From assembly GCF_932526225.1 (NCBI RefSeq), contig NC_064042.1:6691540-6755539 (forward strand): DNA of 64,000 nt. The letters are read 5' to 3'. This document shows, piece after piece, positions 22,401 through 32,700 of the stretch. Numbering within the stretch: position 1 is the stretch's first letter; every line of letters starts with the position of its first letter. A program made the position numbers and the translations under genes. The notes under the pieces were generated by a model. The model had not been told where the DNA came from and searched no databases. It saw only the letters and a program-made list of their open reading frames with translations. The DNA comes from Nematostella vectensis (lineage: Eukaryota > Cnidaria > Anthozoa > Actiniaria > Edwardsiidae).

Positions 22401-25400
22401 GCCTACTTGTACTATCCTAACCTCCATAGACTACTTGTACAATCGCATCCCGGGGGGTTCTTTCCATATCGACCTGATAGGGATGCTCGTCGTATTTTAA
22501 GGGGTCAAAATCAAGCATCAGGTATTTTTTAAGGGGTATCCGGGAAAATAATAGGCTTTTCTCTTAGAATTGGTATTTTTTAATGGCTTCTGGGATATTT
22601 TTTAGGGTAACAATTTTTGGTTTGCAGGTAATTTTTAGGGATAGTTTTTGAATTTCCCGACGAACATCCCTATCACTTCTACCCTGAACCCCCCCACCCC
22701 CACCCCCCGGGTATCTCACCATCCATATCCGTTGAGACGTCCACCTTGCCAATGACATCCAGAGACTGCGAGTCAATCTGCCACAACACCGGCAACTCCG
22801 AGACGGCATAAAACCTCTTTTTGAGCTCAATCACATTCACCAGACAATTATCAGTGATTTTCTCTTTATCGCTACCAAAATAGTACGAGAAATAGCGATG
22901 GAAGATGCTCTTGCAGGGGTCAGGTACAGCGTTTGTGCCGTACTCCATGTGTGTAATACGGTTAGCCTTGGTGTTCTCAAGAAACGATTTGCTGCGGAGA
23001 AATTTGTTGAAATATTCAACTTTTCCGTTATCAATAGTGAAGCGATAGAGCAGCGCGGGCCCATCGAAAATGTGGTTGTATTCAAACTCGCCAAACTCGA
23101 ACTTCCCAGGGCCGTTTCTTATCAATGTACCGCTTAACCATGGCGGGATTTGGCCGGTTATTTTCGCCTGAACAGGCAGCTCGAGCTCCGAGTGGGAGGT
23201 AAATATTTCCACAAAGTTTCCTGCAGTTGTGGTCATGATACTAGCGCTACTTGTTTCGTATGTGATACTAGCGCTACTTGTTTCGTATGTGATACTAGCG
23301 CTACTTGTTTCGTATGTATGTAAAACAACTGAGGCATGCCAATTTATACATATTTTTGATTGTCCTTTTTTAATCTTTGGCTTATCTTGACCTAGTCCAC
23401 TCAGAAGTGTCACTTTTACGTGTGGTGCTGCTTGCCTTCCCCATAACGTCGTGAGGAGGGCGTGCATGGCGTGACATGGCGTGACACTATGAGCGGCTGC
23501 TAAGCAGACTACTCCTGACCCAGTTAAAGACGCCACGTGTCAGTACGTCATATAAATGACCCTTGGGTCAGTACTTCATGTATGGGGAGATAGTTCAAGT
23601 TCATGTGGTCATACATGAAGTATTAACCGCTGTGTGTGGATCCCTGCAGAGAAGTTGCAGCTTGAGGCTTAGCTGTTTTGCCTCAACTTTTCGGGGTTTT
23701 TTTCTTTTAATTTCTAAATCATGATATCAATATATATCGGATAGAATAGCCTGATTATATCAGACGCCCGGAGATCGTTCGCTTCCTCTCCTGAGGGAGC
23801 GATCTCTGGCGTGTAATAAATCACAGAGGTACATAGATACCTTTGCTTAACATGTGTATGATAAAGGATTGTTGACTACTGTAATAAGCAATAATCGTGT
23901 GCGCATTTCAAGTGCATCGTAAAAAAAGCGCAATCATATCCCCCATTGCTTATTCCAACTTATCAGACGTCGCTCGGCTGATTGCAAGACAAATAGGATA
24001 TCAGAAAGTGCCGTGTTTTAATATTTTAGGCAGAAAGCTTCGCTTCGAAACAATGAATTCCTATGTTATTTCGTAGGCGAGAAAGCTTCGCGAAGGGCTC
24101 CATGCCGTATCTGAGAGCATCCAGACTCTTGCCGAACACACGCTCGCGGTCAGCGGAACTTACCGGAAGCTGGCAGAGCTGATTCCCGACACACCAACAC
24201 AGCTCTCAGAGGATAAGATGTTTGCAGGTAATTGTATGGTTATCTCCCTTGTATTACGCCATGTCTCTCATGCAAGAGTCTGACATAAAGCCCATTTTAG
24301 ACACAGTCATGTTATAGTTTCCAACTGATATTTGAAGACAAATTATGGAAGAAACCTTAGAAAAAAACTTCTTGAAAATTAAGTCTAATGTCAATGATTT
24401 GCAATCGCAAATATTGCAACAGGTTACCCAACATCAGCCGATAGAGATTGACATTTTTTCACACTTGGTATTTTGATATGATGACAAAATGACGGCTGCG
24501 GCAGATGCACCTTTTAAAAATAACTCCTTTGGTCAATAATAGGTCGCTGGATAAGGAAAAAAGTAATGGCCTATTGATCTACTAGCCACCGTGACCGTAA
24601 GAACAAGAAAAAATATCACTTGATTAAAAGAGGAAAAGCGAGTTAAATGAAGAGATTTTTTTTTTCACTTTATGATGGAATATTCTTGTTCACGTATATT
24701 GCAAACTTTAACCCTTCATTGGAATGTCGACCAACTCTTCGCCCCATGACAGGTAATCCGGGATCCATGATAAATGAGACTTGGAATCCGGAATCTATGC
24801 TACTGGAATCCGGAATCCATACACTAGGATCCGAAATCCAAAAAAAAAAAAAAATTCCGAAATCCACGACGGGAAAAAACCCACATGGAATCCGGAATCC
24901 ACACTCTAGGATCCCAAATCCAGAACTCTATTGGAGAACCCGCATGGGGAGAAACTCCTTTGGGTTCGACGATCGTTAAGAAATGATTTTTTGGCGGCCA
25001 AGGGGTGCACCCGCAATCCCGCAATCGCCAAAAAAATCATTTCTTAACGATCGTCAAACCCATGACTGTGCACACCTCAGCAAATACTGGGTATCCGCCT
25101 GAATAACAGTACTATTTTGCAAGGACATTTAAAATAAAACATCAACGATTAAAATTTGATACTTGACTAACAATATTTGATTGAAAGTATCTAATTTGCT
25201 CGCATGAATTAGCCGTTGGAAATGGATGCTTTGTGTGACTCCTGCGGGAGATTAAAATGGCGGCGTGATTGACCTTTTGGCGACATGACGAAAAAACATG
25301 ACTTAACGCTTCAAATAAGCTCATTTCAGATCAAATAAGGCGGAAAATTTCTCTAAGTACTTAGTGAGTAATAGCAAACAAATCAAATGCGACTTTTTTT

Positions 25401-28143
25401 TTTTAATTGATGCGAGTTCATTGTAATTTGAACTTTTCGTCCCTGAGCTCATACATAGCGCAAGGATAATCAAAGAAAAAATATCTTAAAAAGCAAAAAT
25501 CTGGGTATGTGTATTTCGGCCTCACGTTATTTGTGTTTCAAAAATCAGTCCGGAGTACAAGGAACCGATGGCCATTGTAAGAAATTGTGTCTTCTTTCTT
25601 TATCTCGAATTGGGAATTTTCCAGGTTTTCCGTCATTTCCCTTTTGGCTTTTCTTTTCTACAACAATAAACATTAGTCACCGTCTTTACGATTTCTTATT
25701 TACTCCAGGGCATAAGGAAATAAAAAGAACATCCGCATGTGAAACATTCTTCATGGTCTCAAATATTGCTTTTTTTTCCGTTAATAGGCCGTGGAATATC
25801 TAGACAACTCGTTTCAGAACTCGCAAATGATCTAAACATAAAACCAGGCTCCGGTTTTATTATTCCATCAAGCGAAGACGATTTAGAGAAGACTTACCTG
25901 TACGCTGTGTCTAGGGTCAAAGAAGGCAGTGCCTCACCGACCACGCCCATTTCTCCAGGTGAGCCTAGGAAGAAGTAGCTTGGAGCTCTGTATGTGTGTG
26001 TGTTGGGGGGGGGGGGGGGGGAGCAAGTAGGGTATGGAAACTATGCTGCATAAATATTTATATAGGGAAAAAGGGAATATTTATATAGGGAAAAACTTTG
26101 ATATTGGATCATCATAGTCGGCCTGTCCTGTGAAATTATGCTAAATAAAAATAGAAAAGTAAAATAAGGAACAGACGCTATTCTCCATATCTCATTAAAT
26201 GTTTAATTAATTTTTTCGCTATTGTCCCTCCCATCCCACGGGGAGAATTCTCTCATAGGCCCCTTCCTCATAACCATTTTCTTGTTCTGTTTTACAGTGA
26301 GTCCTAAGGACAGGTCACCTCCTATCCCACTCCCTCGCAAGAAAGGCAGAAAGATAAGCGCCGAGAACTTGACGAGTCAGAATTTCGCCCGACCCATCTC
26401 CATGGATGAGCTACGGCCACCGCCCTCCTGCCCCCCTCCCCCCGTCCCACCGCAGAGTAAGATTAATATCCTCTATTATAACAATATATCCGACATTTCA
26501 GGTAAAAAGAAAAAAAAACTTATACAGTATATAGAAAACAAATGAAATGAAAATCTTGAATTCAGTAGAAAGACAACAATAGAGGACTTTCACTATTATA
26601 TAATTCACCCTTGTAAAACAGCAACACAAGAAGTTATTGCTAGTAGACATATCCATATCCATGTCTATCAAAACATATTGATTGTCGGTATATGCTATTC
26701 TGTAATTCTGAGTGTAAAGAACGGATTGGAACTAAAATGATAGAAACATTCTACTCTTGATTTTAGAACCACGACGTCGCGACAAAAATGACCGCCCGTC
26801 CCCTCCTACGCGAAGGCATGTTGCAGCTCTCGAAACGCAACATTTTGGGCGACCGCATTCGCTAAATGATCTCTCGGTATCGCCATGCAAAGCTAGACAG
26901 AACTCGCCTAAAGGTAACTCCACATGGTCATTGGCGGATCCAGAAGCTCCAAAATGGTTGGGCCGAAGCAAGTGTATCAAGGAGGAGAGGCGGGGGGGGG
27001 GGAAGGGGGGGTGCGGATTCATTATTCTTTCCCGGATTTCGTTATGGTTCTTGTTATTTCTGAGCCAAATACCTAAAAATAAGGGGGCCTGGGCCCGCTC
27101 GGCCCACCCCTGCGAACCTCTCCTCAGAATCAACCTCCTGTCAACCAAAGGTATAATTTTCGCATGCTTATTGCCTTTTTGTGTATGAGAAAATCACGCG
27201 TGAACATGGGCGAATGTTTTTTTTTTAATTTTCCATTTGTTCCTATGCTTCCTTTAGTCCCTCTATCAGTGAAGGTTTAGCATGAGGCGAGTGTGGTTTT
27301 CGTCTCGATAATAAATCCAATATTTTTTGTGAAAGAACCATATTCTCTCTGGATGTGATGTGGAAAACTCCCCCCCCCCCCCCCCCCCCCCTTATAACAT
27401 TTACATTTCAGGAGCGGATCTAGAGGGAGGGTTTAGGGGGTTCATCCCCCCTCCCCCCTTTGTCACTAAACCAAACTCCGCGCCAGCATTTACACACAGT
27501 TTGTTATTTAGGAGCTCGTAGAGTCAGGCTTAATTCAATGGATAACATTGCAGGTAAGTTGCCGGTTCGTGTCGAAATGAGTGAGTGTCTTGTTATGTCT
27601 CACCTATACAATAGACAGTACTCAGGAATAGCCTGGTTTATCCAAGACATCGTTTTTTCTATTTTTCCCCCAGTACGAGTACGGGCCTGTTTAACCGCGG
27701 CGCGGTACTGGAACTAGCCTTGAGTTTTTCAATACTGGCTAAGGATTCTTATAGGGATTGATTCTAGAATTCCTTTTTCGGTTGTAGAAATGGGATCCAA
27801 ATCTAGTGGGAAAATATGGTACGCGAGATCAGGACCGATAGAGGAATCAGACAGCGAGGACAGCGATGGATACACTGAGCCGAGAACACCACCTTTTAAC
27901 AGACGCCCTCTTCCTGTCGTACCCAGGTCACCTATCGCGCGTGTGGCCAATAACGATCAAGTATCGGACGAGCGCCCGCGGGACGATTCTGTTCAGCGGC
28001 AGGTTTCTGAGAGAGCAAGTGAAGGGGGGTACGATAATTCGGATAACCCTTACCAGTCCCTTCACCGCGCTGAAGGGAATGTCCCGGATGGGAAAACAGC
28101 TCCTGAATACTTAGAGCTCTTAAATGACTCCATGCAATGTTGA
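16446..28143 (+). CDS. BAR-like helical adaptor with proline-rich, tyrosine-motif tail (11 exons)
   Basis: Exons: 16446-16572, 17172-17293, 18021-18134, 18970-19038, 19946-20014, 24077-24227, 25788-25958, 26298-26456, 26767-26913, 27512-27553, 27788-28143. They join to 1527 nt (508 aa). Residues 1-215 are long amphipathic, charged helices (for example YWKYRVRFKEILREERDVDD at 84-103) ending in YRKLAELIPDTP. This resembles membrane-bending BAR/F-BAR-type folds, but I cannot name the subfamily. Residues about 265-376 are proline/arginine-rich (PPIPLPRKK, PPPPVPPQ, RPSPPTRR), which suggests SH3 ligands. The last exon has possible phosphotyrosine sites (GYTEP, GYDNS, NPYQSL, PEYLEL). No catalytic domain is seen, so a scaffold linking membrane to SH3/SH2 partners is inferred. 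The first intron would be GC-AG. The start is uncertain: Met 16446 has a good Kozak context (gccATGa), but the frame is open upstream to 16356. The four exons from 25788 to 27553 are multiples of three in phase 1-1. Confidence 0.8.
16573..17171 (+). other. Candidate GC-AG intron in the BAR-like adaptor gene
   Basis: The first adaptor exon runs into a near stop (TAA at 16593) unless spliced. The only good donor is cag|gcaagt at 16572/16573, the textbook GC-donor context. Splicing to acttag|ct at 17172 joins phase 1 to phase 1 and continues the helical frame. No GT donor with matching phase is visible before the stop. Confidence 0.6.
17507..17577 (+). other. Possible alternative (mutually exclusive) exon of the BAR-like adaptor
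   Basis: A 71-nt segment lies between ttctcag and the strong donor ctg|gtaagc. It is open only in the frame that needs a phase-1 start, and it ends in phase 0. These are the same phases as exon 17172-17293, so it could replace that exon but not follow it (in-frame TAA). It would encode 23 residues containing LSILKIFELG. It may be a chance open segment. Confidence 0.3.
18180..18755 (+). mobile_element. Probable truncated non-LTR retrotransposon 3' end
   Basis: GC-richer DNA than its surroundings ends in aataataaacatatattatt and an ATT-repeat tail, as LINE 3' ends of the CR1/L2 type often do. No reverse transcriptase domain is present. It sits in the 18135-18969 intron of the adaptor gene. The class is inferred only from the tail. 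Confidence 0.35.
18776..18922. mobile_element. 147-bp MITE with perfect 8-bp target duplication
   Basis: The inverted ends begin with ggtagtttcttggtgttacg and, on the complement of the right end, gggtattccttggtgttacg. The direct repeat aatttaac flanks both sides (18768-18775 and 18923-18930). An 8-bp duplication fits hAT, or Merlin given the GG start. It lies in an adaptor-gene intron next to the LINE-like tail. Confidence 0.85.
19425..19966 (+). repeat. 90-bp tandem array copying an intron 3' end, splice acceptor and exon start
   Basis: Six copies of the segment aactttttggcag|attctaacgaa occur with acceptors ending at 19496, 19586, 19675, 19765, 19855 and 19945 (spacings 90, 89, 90, 90, 90). 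Only the last is followed by the rest of the adaptor exon (19946-20014). Each unit holds a polypyrimidine-containing intron end and the first 21 nt of that exon. From 19676 on, the units are open in the exon's own frame, so retention would add 30-residue repeats. The 89-bp unit breaks the frame for the two earliest acceptors. The minus strand is also open through the array. Confidence 0.9.
20090..20470. repeat. Repeat built of tcctagga-type palindromic units
   Basis: Dense inverted and direct copies of tcctaggaa/ggatatcctagg, plus two direct copies of a block holding aaatgatcagaggcgcgcat (around 20210 and 20340). It could fold extensively. It lies in the adaptor-gene intron downstream of the carotenoid oxygenase gene. 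No ORF is convincing. Confidence 0.6.
20515..21022 (-). repeat. About 48-bp tandem array copying the last codons and stop of the carotenoid oxygenase
   Basis: Ten or so units share (plus strand) gttcagttcttcacaaatct followed by cccgtgtat. On the minus strand this is the sequence encoding His-Gly-Arg-Phe-x-Lys-Asn-stop, the true C-terminus of the oxygenase at about 21012-20989. Copies downstream of the stop therefore form its 3' UTR or flank. Copies near the gene are almost identical, and those below 20700 are diverged. Confidence 0.85.
20989..23236 (-). CDS. Carotenoid oxygenase, BCO/RPE65 family (2 exons, nested in an intron)
   Basis: Exons 23236-22720 and 22007-20989 join in phase 1 (GT donor at 22719, CAG acceptor) to 511 aa; family members run about 530-550. 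These non-haem iron enzymes cleave or isomerise carotenoids or retinoids. The four iron-binding histidines are present: AHPH at 181, VHSFGM at 240, FHHIN at 310-311 and IHGRF at 505. The N-terminal GTLIRNGPG, the PDPCK motif (palmitoylated cysteine in RPE65) and TDNCLVN are also seen. The sequence does not tell BCO1, BCO2 or RPE65 function apart. The Met at 23236 matches the family start. The frame stays open upstream to an ATG at 23536, which would add 100 residues including three 9-residue repeats. The gene lies wholly inside the 20015-24076 intron of the plus-strand adaptor gene. Confidence 0.93.
22475..22675. mobile_element. About 200-bp MITE-like foldback in the carotenoid oxygenase intron
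   Basis: The inverted ends tgatagggatgctcgtcg (22475-22492) and cgacgaacatccctatca (22658-22675) differ at one base. The interior repeats short tttttaagggg-like motifs. No clear target duplication is seen. It occupies most of the 22008-22719 intron beside a poly-C tract. Confidence 0.65.
23237..23317. repeat. Perfect 27-bp tandem repeat, three copies, at the oxygenase start codon
   Basis: The unit gatactagcgctacttgttt plus 7 bases repeats three times immediately upstream of the chosen ATG. On the minus strand it is in frame with the oxygenase (YETSSASIT repeats). It is either 5' UTR or, if the upstream ATG is used, part of the protein. Confidence 0.85.
23330..24076. promoter_or_regulatory. 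Upstream flank of the carotenoid oxygenase within the adaptor intron
   Basis: Likely holds the oxygenase promoter. Visible elements are a CACGTG box (23534-23539), tacgtca (23544-23550) beside tataaat, an inverted pair acttcatgtatgg / catacatgaagt around 23572 and 23610, and an imperfect hairpin at 23763-23813 (cgcccggagatcg / cgatctctggcg). None is proven functional. Confidence 0.3.
24730..24930. repeat. Degenerate ggaatccggaatcca repeat cluster
   Basis: Multiple copies of ggaatccggaatcca and (c)taggatcc lie around an A15 tract, in the 24228-25787 intron of the adaptor gene. The cluster runs into the hairpin at 24961-25062. Confidence 0.6.
24961..25062. repeat. Long hairpin: 36-bp near-perfect stem, 29-nt loop
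   Basis: 24961-24996 pairs with 25026-25062, with one mismatch and one extra A. The stem includes gacgatcgttaagaaatgat and its exact complement. It could be a small foldback transposon or a transcribed hairpin from the adaptor intron. Nothing in the sequence decides between these. Confidence 0.8.
25105..25285 (+). repeat. Dispersed repeat, copy 3
   Basis: The same family as at 5395-6060, 6940-7110 and 60165-60330 (caatatttgattgaaagtat, ggaaatggatgctttgtgtg, aaaatggcggcgtgattg). It is in the adaptor-gene intron. Confidence 0.65.
27370..27391. repeat. Poly-C tract (one of several long C/G homopolymers)
   Basis: A run of more than 20 C. Comparable C or G runs of about 13-18 occur near 8906, 17655, 26007, 59050 and 61330, all in introns or intergenic DNA. 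They often sit beside gagggatctag- or gggcgtagcc-like repeat ends. Confidence 0.85.
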
Positions 28144-28676
28144 GCGGAAATGGTCTTGGTTTAAATATGCTCCTTTGTTTCTTTTGGAGTATGAAATTTT
28201 AGGCCCTGTTGGACTTCCTGTCAAATTTCAAGTCTCTCCGTCTACGAAGTTTGCTTCAAACAACAGTTATATCTCTAGTTAACAAGCTGCTTTGGGAAAC
28301 ACTTGCCTGCTTGCGAGGCTTCTAACGAATCTTTAGATAAAAGTCAAAGGCGTTTTGAGAAAACATGGTTCTTGAGTTTACTGGCTCTTTAGATTATTTA
28401 TCCAACGGGATAATTCATTTTAGTGCAATAATCAATAATCATATGTTTTGCCCTTACTCATATAATAGCAGAATGGGCGATGCCAACATCAATTTTAGAT
28501 CTAAAAGAAGGCCCAAAGAATAACCTTGAGGGATAAAATGATAGCCTTTCCCACCCAGTTCCCACCCTTCTCCTTCGTGATCATATGCTTTTCTGATACC
28601 ATTTAACATTTGGCAAAGTAATAAACACCATTGGTGCAGTTCTTTAGCTATAATTAAATACCCAATTTCTCGCTCG
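28144..28676. other. Convergent 3' flank between adaptor gene and GPCR
   Basis: No gene is seen. An AATAAA at 28620-28625 on the plus strand is a candidate poly(A) signal for the adaptor gene, about 50 bp short of the receptor's stop codon on the other strand. Confidence 0.45.
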
Positions 28677-29786
28677 CTAAACTACTGTTTCTTTTGCTGT
28701 CACAAGAAGAACCTCCTCCGAGTTCTTAAACAACTTGGGAGCTTGAGAACAGTCCTCACTTTCTTCTCTAAAACTTTTGAATATAGTCGTCTGCATCGTG
28801 TGGAATATCTTTGGGTCGCACGTAAAATACAGCCTGAACTCTTCGCGAAATCTCTCATTACAAATTGTATAAGCCACGGGGTTAGTAGCGCTATTTGCAA
28901 ATAGTATAATATTAGTCACAGCAACCATTTCCCAAATGTGTTCATAATCGTTACCATTGCCAAAGTCTAGCCATAGCCACATTACGTTGTTCGGTAAGAC
29001 GCACATTGCGAACAGCAGTGTTACTATAATGAGCATGCGTACTACCTTCCTAGTGTCTTCTTGTTTGGCTCGTTCGAGCGCCGAGTTCGCGGTTCGCGTT
29101 CCTACGCATTTCCTTAACTCAAAACCAATCTTAAGATACGCGAAGGCTATGAGTGTCAAGGGGAGGAGATACTGTACCACAAATATACACGCAGTGTAAG
29201 CTTTGCGATATCCTGGTTCTGGCCAACTCTCGGAGCAGTCGTCGCCATTTTTTAGCTCTAATACTGTTACGTATGGAACAGTCAGTCCCGATGAGATAAA
29301 CCAGATCAAAATGATAATAATGGTTGCCTGGGACTTAGACATTTCTTGACGAAGTGGGTACACTATCGCCCAGAAGCGGTTTAAACTGACGGCCACAAGG
29401 GTAAAAATGGAAGCAAACATGCACATCGTCTGAAGCGGGTACATAATCTTGCACATGAACGCCCCATAAGGCCATTTGTAGCCATTCTCCTGAACTGGTA
29501 TATCGAATGGTATACATATGAGGGTGATAGCAAGGTCTGCAATTGCGAGGTTTAGTATGAAGTAGTTTGTAACCGTTCTCATTCGCCGGCGACGGGCGAT
29601 CACGATGCACACTAAGCTGTTCCCAACAGTGCTGATAAGGAATATCAAGGCATACAGAGAGAGCTTGAGGACTTTGAATGTCATGGACTCGCCCCCTGTA
29701 TCACCACCAGAGTGGGAGAACACACCTTGCGTATTCCTCGCCAGGGAGTCATTGAAGTACGACGAGTTATTTGACATTGTAAACAT
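28677..29786 (-). CDS. Class A GPCR, neuropeptide-receptor type, intronless
   Basis: A 369-residue single-exon seven-transmembrane receptor. Sequons in the N-terminus are at Asn6/7 and Asn12. TM1 has Gly55-Asn56, TM2 has NLAIADL at 79-85, and Cys112 and Cys184 form the expected TM3-loop disulfide. NRF at 136-138 replaces DRY. Trp162 is in TM4, CVLP at 262-265 is in TM6 (tryptophan of CWxP replaced), and NPVAY at 302-306 in TM7 is canonical. The tail is about 60 residues and serine-rich, with Cys324 as a possible palmitoylation site. The overall pattern resembles peptide receptors of the neuropeptide Y/FF/RFamide-like groups; the exact ligand cannot be read. Met4 is an alternative start. It is not closely related to the two receptors at the left end. 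Confidence 0.9.
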   Translation of the reverse strand: MFTMSNNSSYFNDSLARNTQGVFSHSGGDTGGESMTFKVLKLSLYALIFLISTVGNSLVCIVIARRRRMRTVTNYFILNLAIADLAITLICIPFDIPVQENGYKWPYGAFMCKIMYPLQTMCMFASIFTLVAVSLNRFWAIVYPLRQEMSKSQATIIIILIWFISSGLTVPYVTVLELKNGDDCSESWPEPGYRKAYTACIFVVQYLLPLTLIAFAYLKIGFELRKCVGTRTANSALERAKQEDTRKVVRMLIIVTLLFAMCVLPNNVMWLWLDFGNGNDYEHIWEMVAVTNIILFANSATNPVAYTICNERFREEFRLYFTCDPKIFHTMQTTIFKSFREESEDCSQAPKLFKNSEEVLLVTAKETVV

Positions 29787-32700
29787 ATGGGAATCGCGCC
29801 CTATTAGAATACGTGTCTAACAATACTTTCCTCCCGAAACTTGGAATTCCCTTTTCTTCTGTAACGTTATACTATATCAATGGCTTTTTCCAAGATTCCG
29901 GCTCTTGCTGTAAATTGTTTTTCGAAGTAGAACCTTTTCGTAGTTAATGATTGCACTTGCTTGGTGACTTTCCAAGAATTGTTTTCCAGGAAAACAAGAG
30001 CACGATGCTACTGCTATGAACGATTTTCAGGGTAGTTCCGTCGCTTGAGTTATTGCGTTACATTGCGCGAGTTATTGCGTTACATTGCTTTTTTCTAATG
30101 TTGTCTCCTCGGAATTTTCTCGGATTCCCGTCCCTCCTGGGAGAGGCCTCGTCTGGTAAGCGTCTCCCGTTGATTCCTCTTGTCACCCGCTATGTATCTA
30201 GGAAACAAGATTTGAATAATAATATCAGATGTATACTTCTAAAGGACAGCTTCTAGACCACGGCATTAAAACAGACTTCCTATATCCTATAACCTGCAAT
30301 TCCGAAACAGATAGTTACACAATAAATAATCCCCTACTTATGCGAAATAATCGCTACAACTTAACGAAGATACCTCCGCACGTGCCTTTTAACTAATACA
30401 CTTAAATGCTTTTGTTATTTTAAAACTTTCTGGGCTTCCCTTGTGGATAGCTGTTGTTTCCGAAAAAGGAGCCCATTGACGAAGTAACACACTAGAGCAA
30501 ATACTCGTTAATTGAATGAGTCTTATTGCTGAACGAGACCTTTATTAAAACTATACTCAGAATAGTGTGTCTTGCTTAAAAAAACTTAATCTTTTCTGTG
30601 TAAAAAGAAGAAGTACTTAATGACTCCGGCAATTCGACCCACTTCTAACCTACTTCTCAAGGCCCGTCTAGACGAGCAAATAAAAATGGCCACATAAATT
30701 TGTTCGTGTAGACCGGCCTTAGCCTTTTGCGCAAAATGAAAAGGAAACAGTGTCTAGCTGATTAAAGACAACAACTTTACAATTACAATGGAACGTTATT
30801 TTGAAACATAACAAGTAAAAAAGCTAAGTTGTTTTATTCGAAATTATAATTTTCTTCAGGGCGTATTATATTCCATTTGTTTATTCACCTGTCTGAGCAA
30901 CAAATTGCCTATAAAAACAATTTGTTAAGTACCATTTTCTTGTCTTCTTTAAACCCATATCCATTAGTTAGTTTAGTTAGTAAAAAAAGTACAATGCATT
31001 TCGAAAAAAAAAAGAAGTAATATGCTATCTACTGGAACACAGTATAGTTCTTTTTTCTAGGTCTATAAACTACTTTAGCAGACAAGATGTATCCATTCAA
31101 TTTTTATCAAAGTTTGCCTTTTATAATCTGATCATTTACCACACTCATGGAGCTGTCCTTAAAAAGCTTGCCAAAAACAAATTCTCTGACCTTACTCTTG
31201 TTTGCCCTTTCCAGTGACACCTTAAAAACAGTTTTGCATTGTTATATGCTGTTGCTAGTAAACCGCAATTTGAAATTATGGGTTTGCCACCAGAAGTTGC
31301 TTGTGTCTGGCGGGCTTCCAAATTGAATCCGTCTAACCTCGCCTATGGTTCATGGTATTATACTAGCCGTCATATATAGATAGAAAAGAAAATTATAATA
31401 AAATATAAAAAAAAACATTTTTAGTTTAAAGTGTACTTGTCCATCCCCTCAATAAAACAATACTATAGGTATTAATAAAAGTGAGATTATCTTAGTTAAA
31501 TTGCCTAGCTATTTTTCAGTTTAATATGTATAAATTGCTCTGATTCCGTTATCATTTTTCACTTTATTACACTTTTTTTAAAGAACTTCAAGTTTCATTT
31601 TGGCCACAAAAAACAATATGTCTCCCTCAAGAGCATGCGGGCGGGCGTTTTTTATTTATGTTTTTAATTCATGTTTAAAATTTGTTTATTTCAAAATTTA
31701 AGGCGTTAAAGTAAACGGCATAGTAAACTCACAAAAGAAATAACTTAAAATATGTCCATTTGCAATAACATCTTTTGCGCGTGAGAAATATGGCTTATAA
31801 TAGACAATCCTTTTGCAGTAGGGAAAAGGTTTTCCGAGCGCAGCTTTTGATTTGTTTATCTTTTGCCATTTCTTGCGGATGAGGGCTGGCGAAATTTAAA
31901 GCTTGCATGATCTCTAATGGTAAAACTAAAAATAACAAAAGAATATGATAATTATTTGCATGGACACAAATTCTTTAGAGATCAGTAACAATGATTTAAG
32001 GTTGTTATTATGAACACAATATTATTCTCAATTTAGAACGCATCAATATATTTCTGCTATCTGAGCCTTGGCATGTTGTTAGTAGCCAACGCATGCAACT
32101 CTACTCTGTAATGGCCTTTATTCAGTTTCGGGATACCTGTGTTTGTGATTTTAGGACGCGTTATTTTTCTCCTCTATTCGCCACAGGAACCCCGCATAAA
32201 AAACGCTCTTTCTTTCCGTGAGAAGAGATCCCTGCGGGGCAGGCTATGTTGTTAGCATGTTTCAAAATTTGATAAAATCTCACGCTGGACGTTCCTTTAA
32301 AAATATTTTCTTACAAAACAAAGAGAGTGTATTAGCCTCAATAGTACGCGTTCTAGGAAGTGGAACATTTATTGGGCAAATTAAATGAGCTTTTTTGAGA
32401 TTAAACTCCTCTTACAAAAAGGGATGACGACCTCCCCCCCCCACCCCTCACACTACCAACGGCAGCTTTCGTCCGTTTTTCCCTTGTAAAATTTCCTAAG
32501 CTTTTCCTCTGCTAAATATTATAAATTCACTTAAATAAAAGAAACATGTTAATAGAAAAGATTGATTTGCTAGTATTGATTTCGAGTTACTCGAAGAGAT
32601 CCTGAGGAAAGAATCTTGGATCATGAATGAACCAACTTTAAAATATAGATATGCCGATTTTATCAACTATATGTTGACGCCTTTAACATAAGGTATTCGA

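Noticed and set aside
26866-27188. Plus-strand frames continuing past the adaptor exon at 26767-26913
   Set aside because: They are read-through of the donor at 26914 into a G-rich repeat; splicing at gtaact keeps the frame with the next exons.
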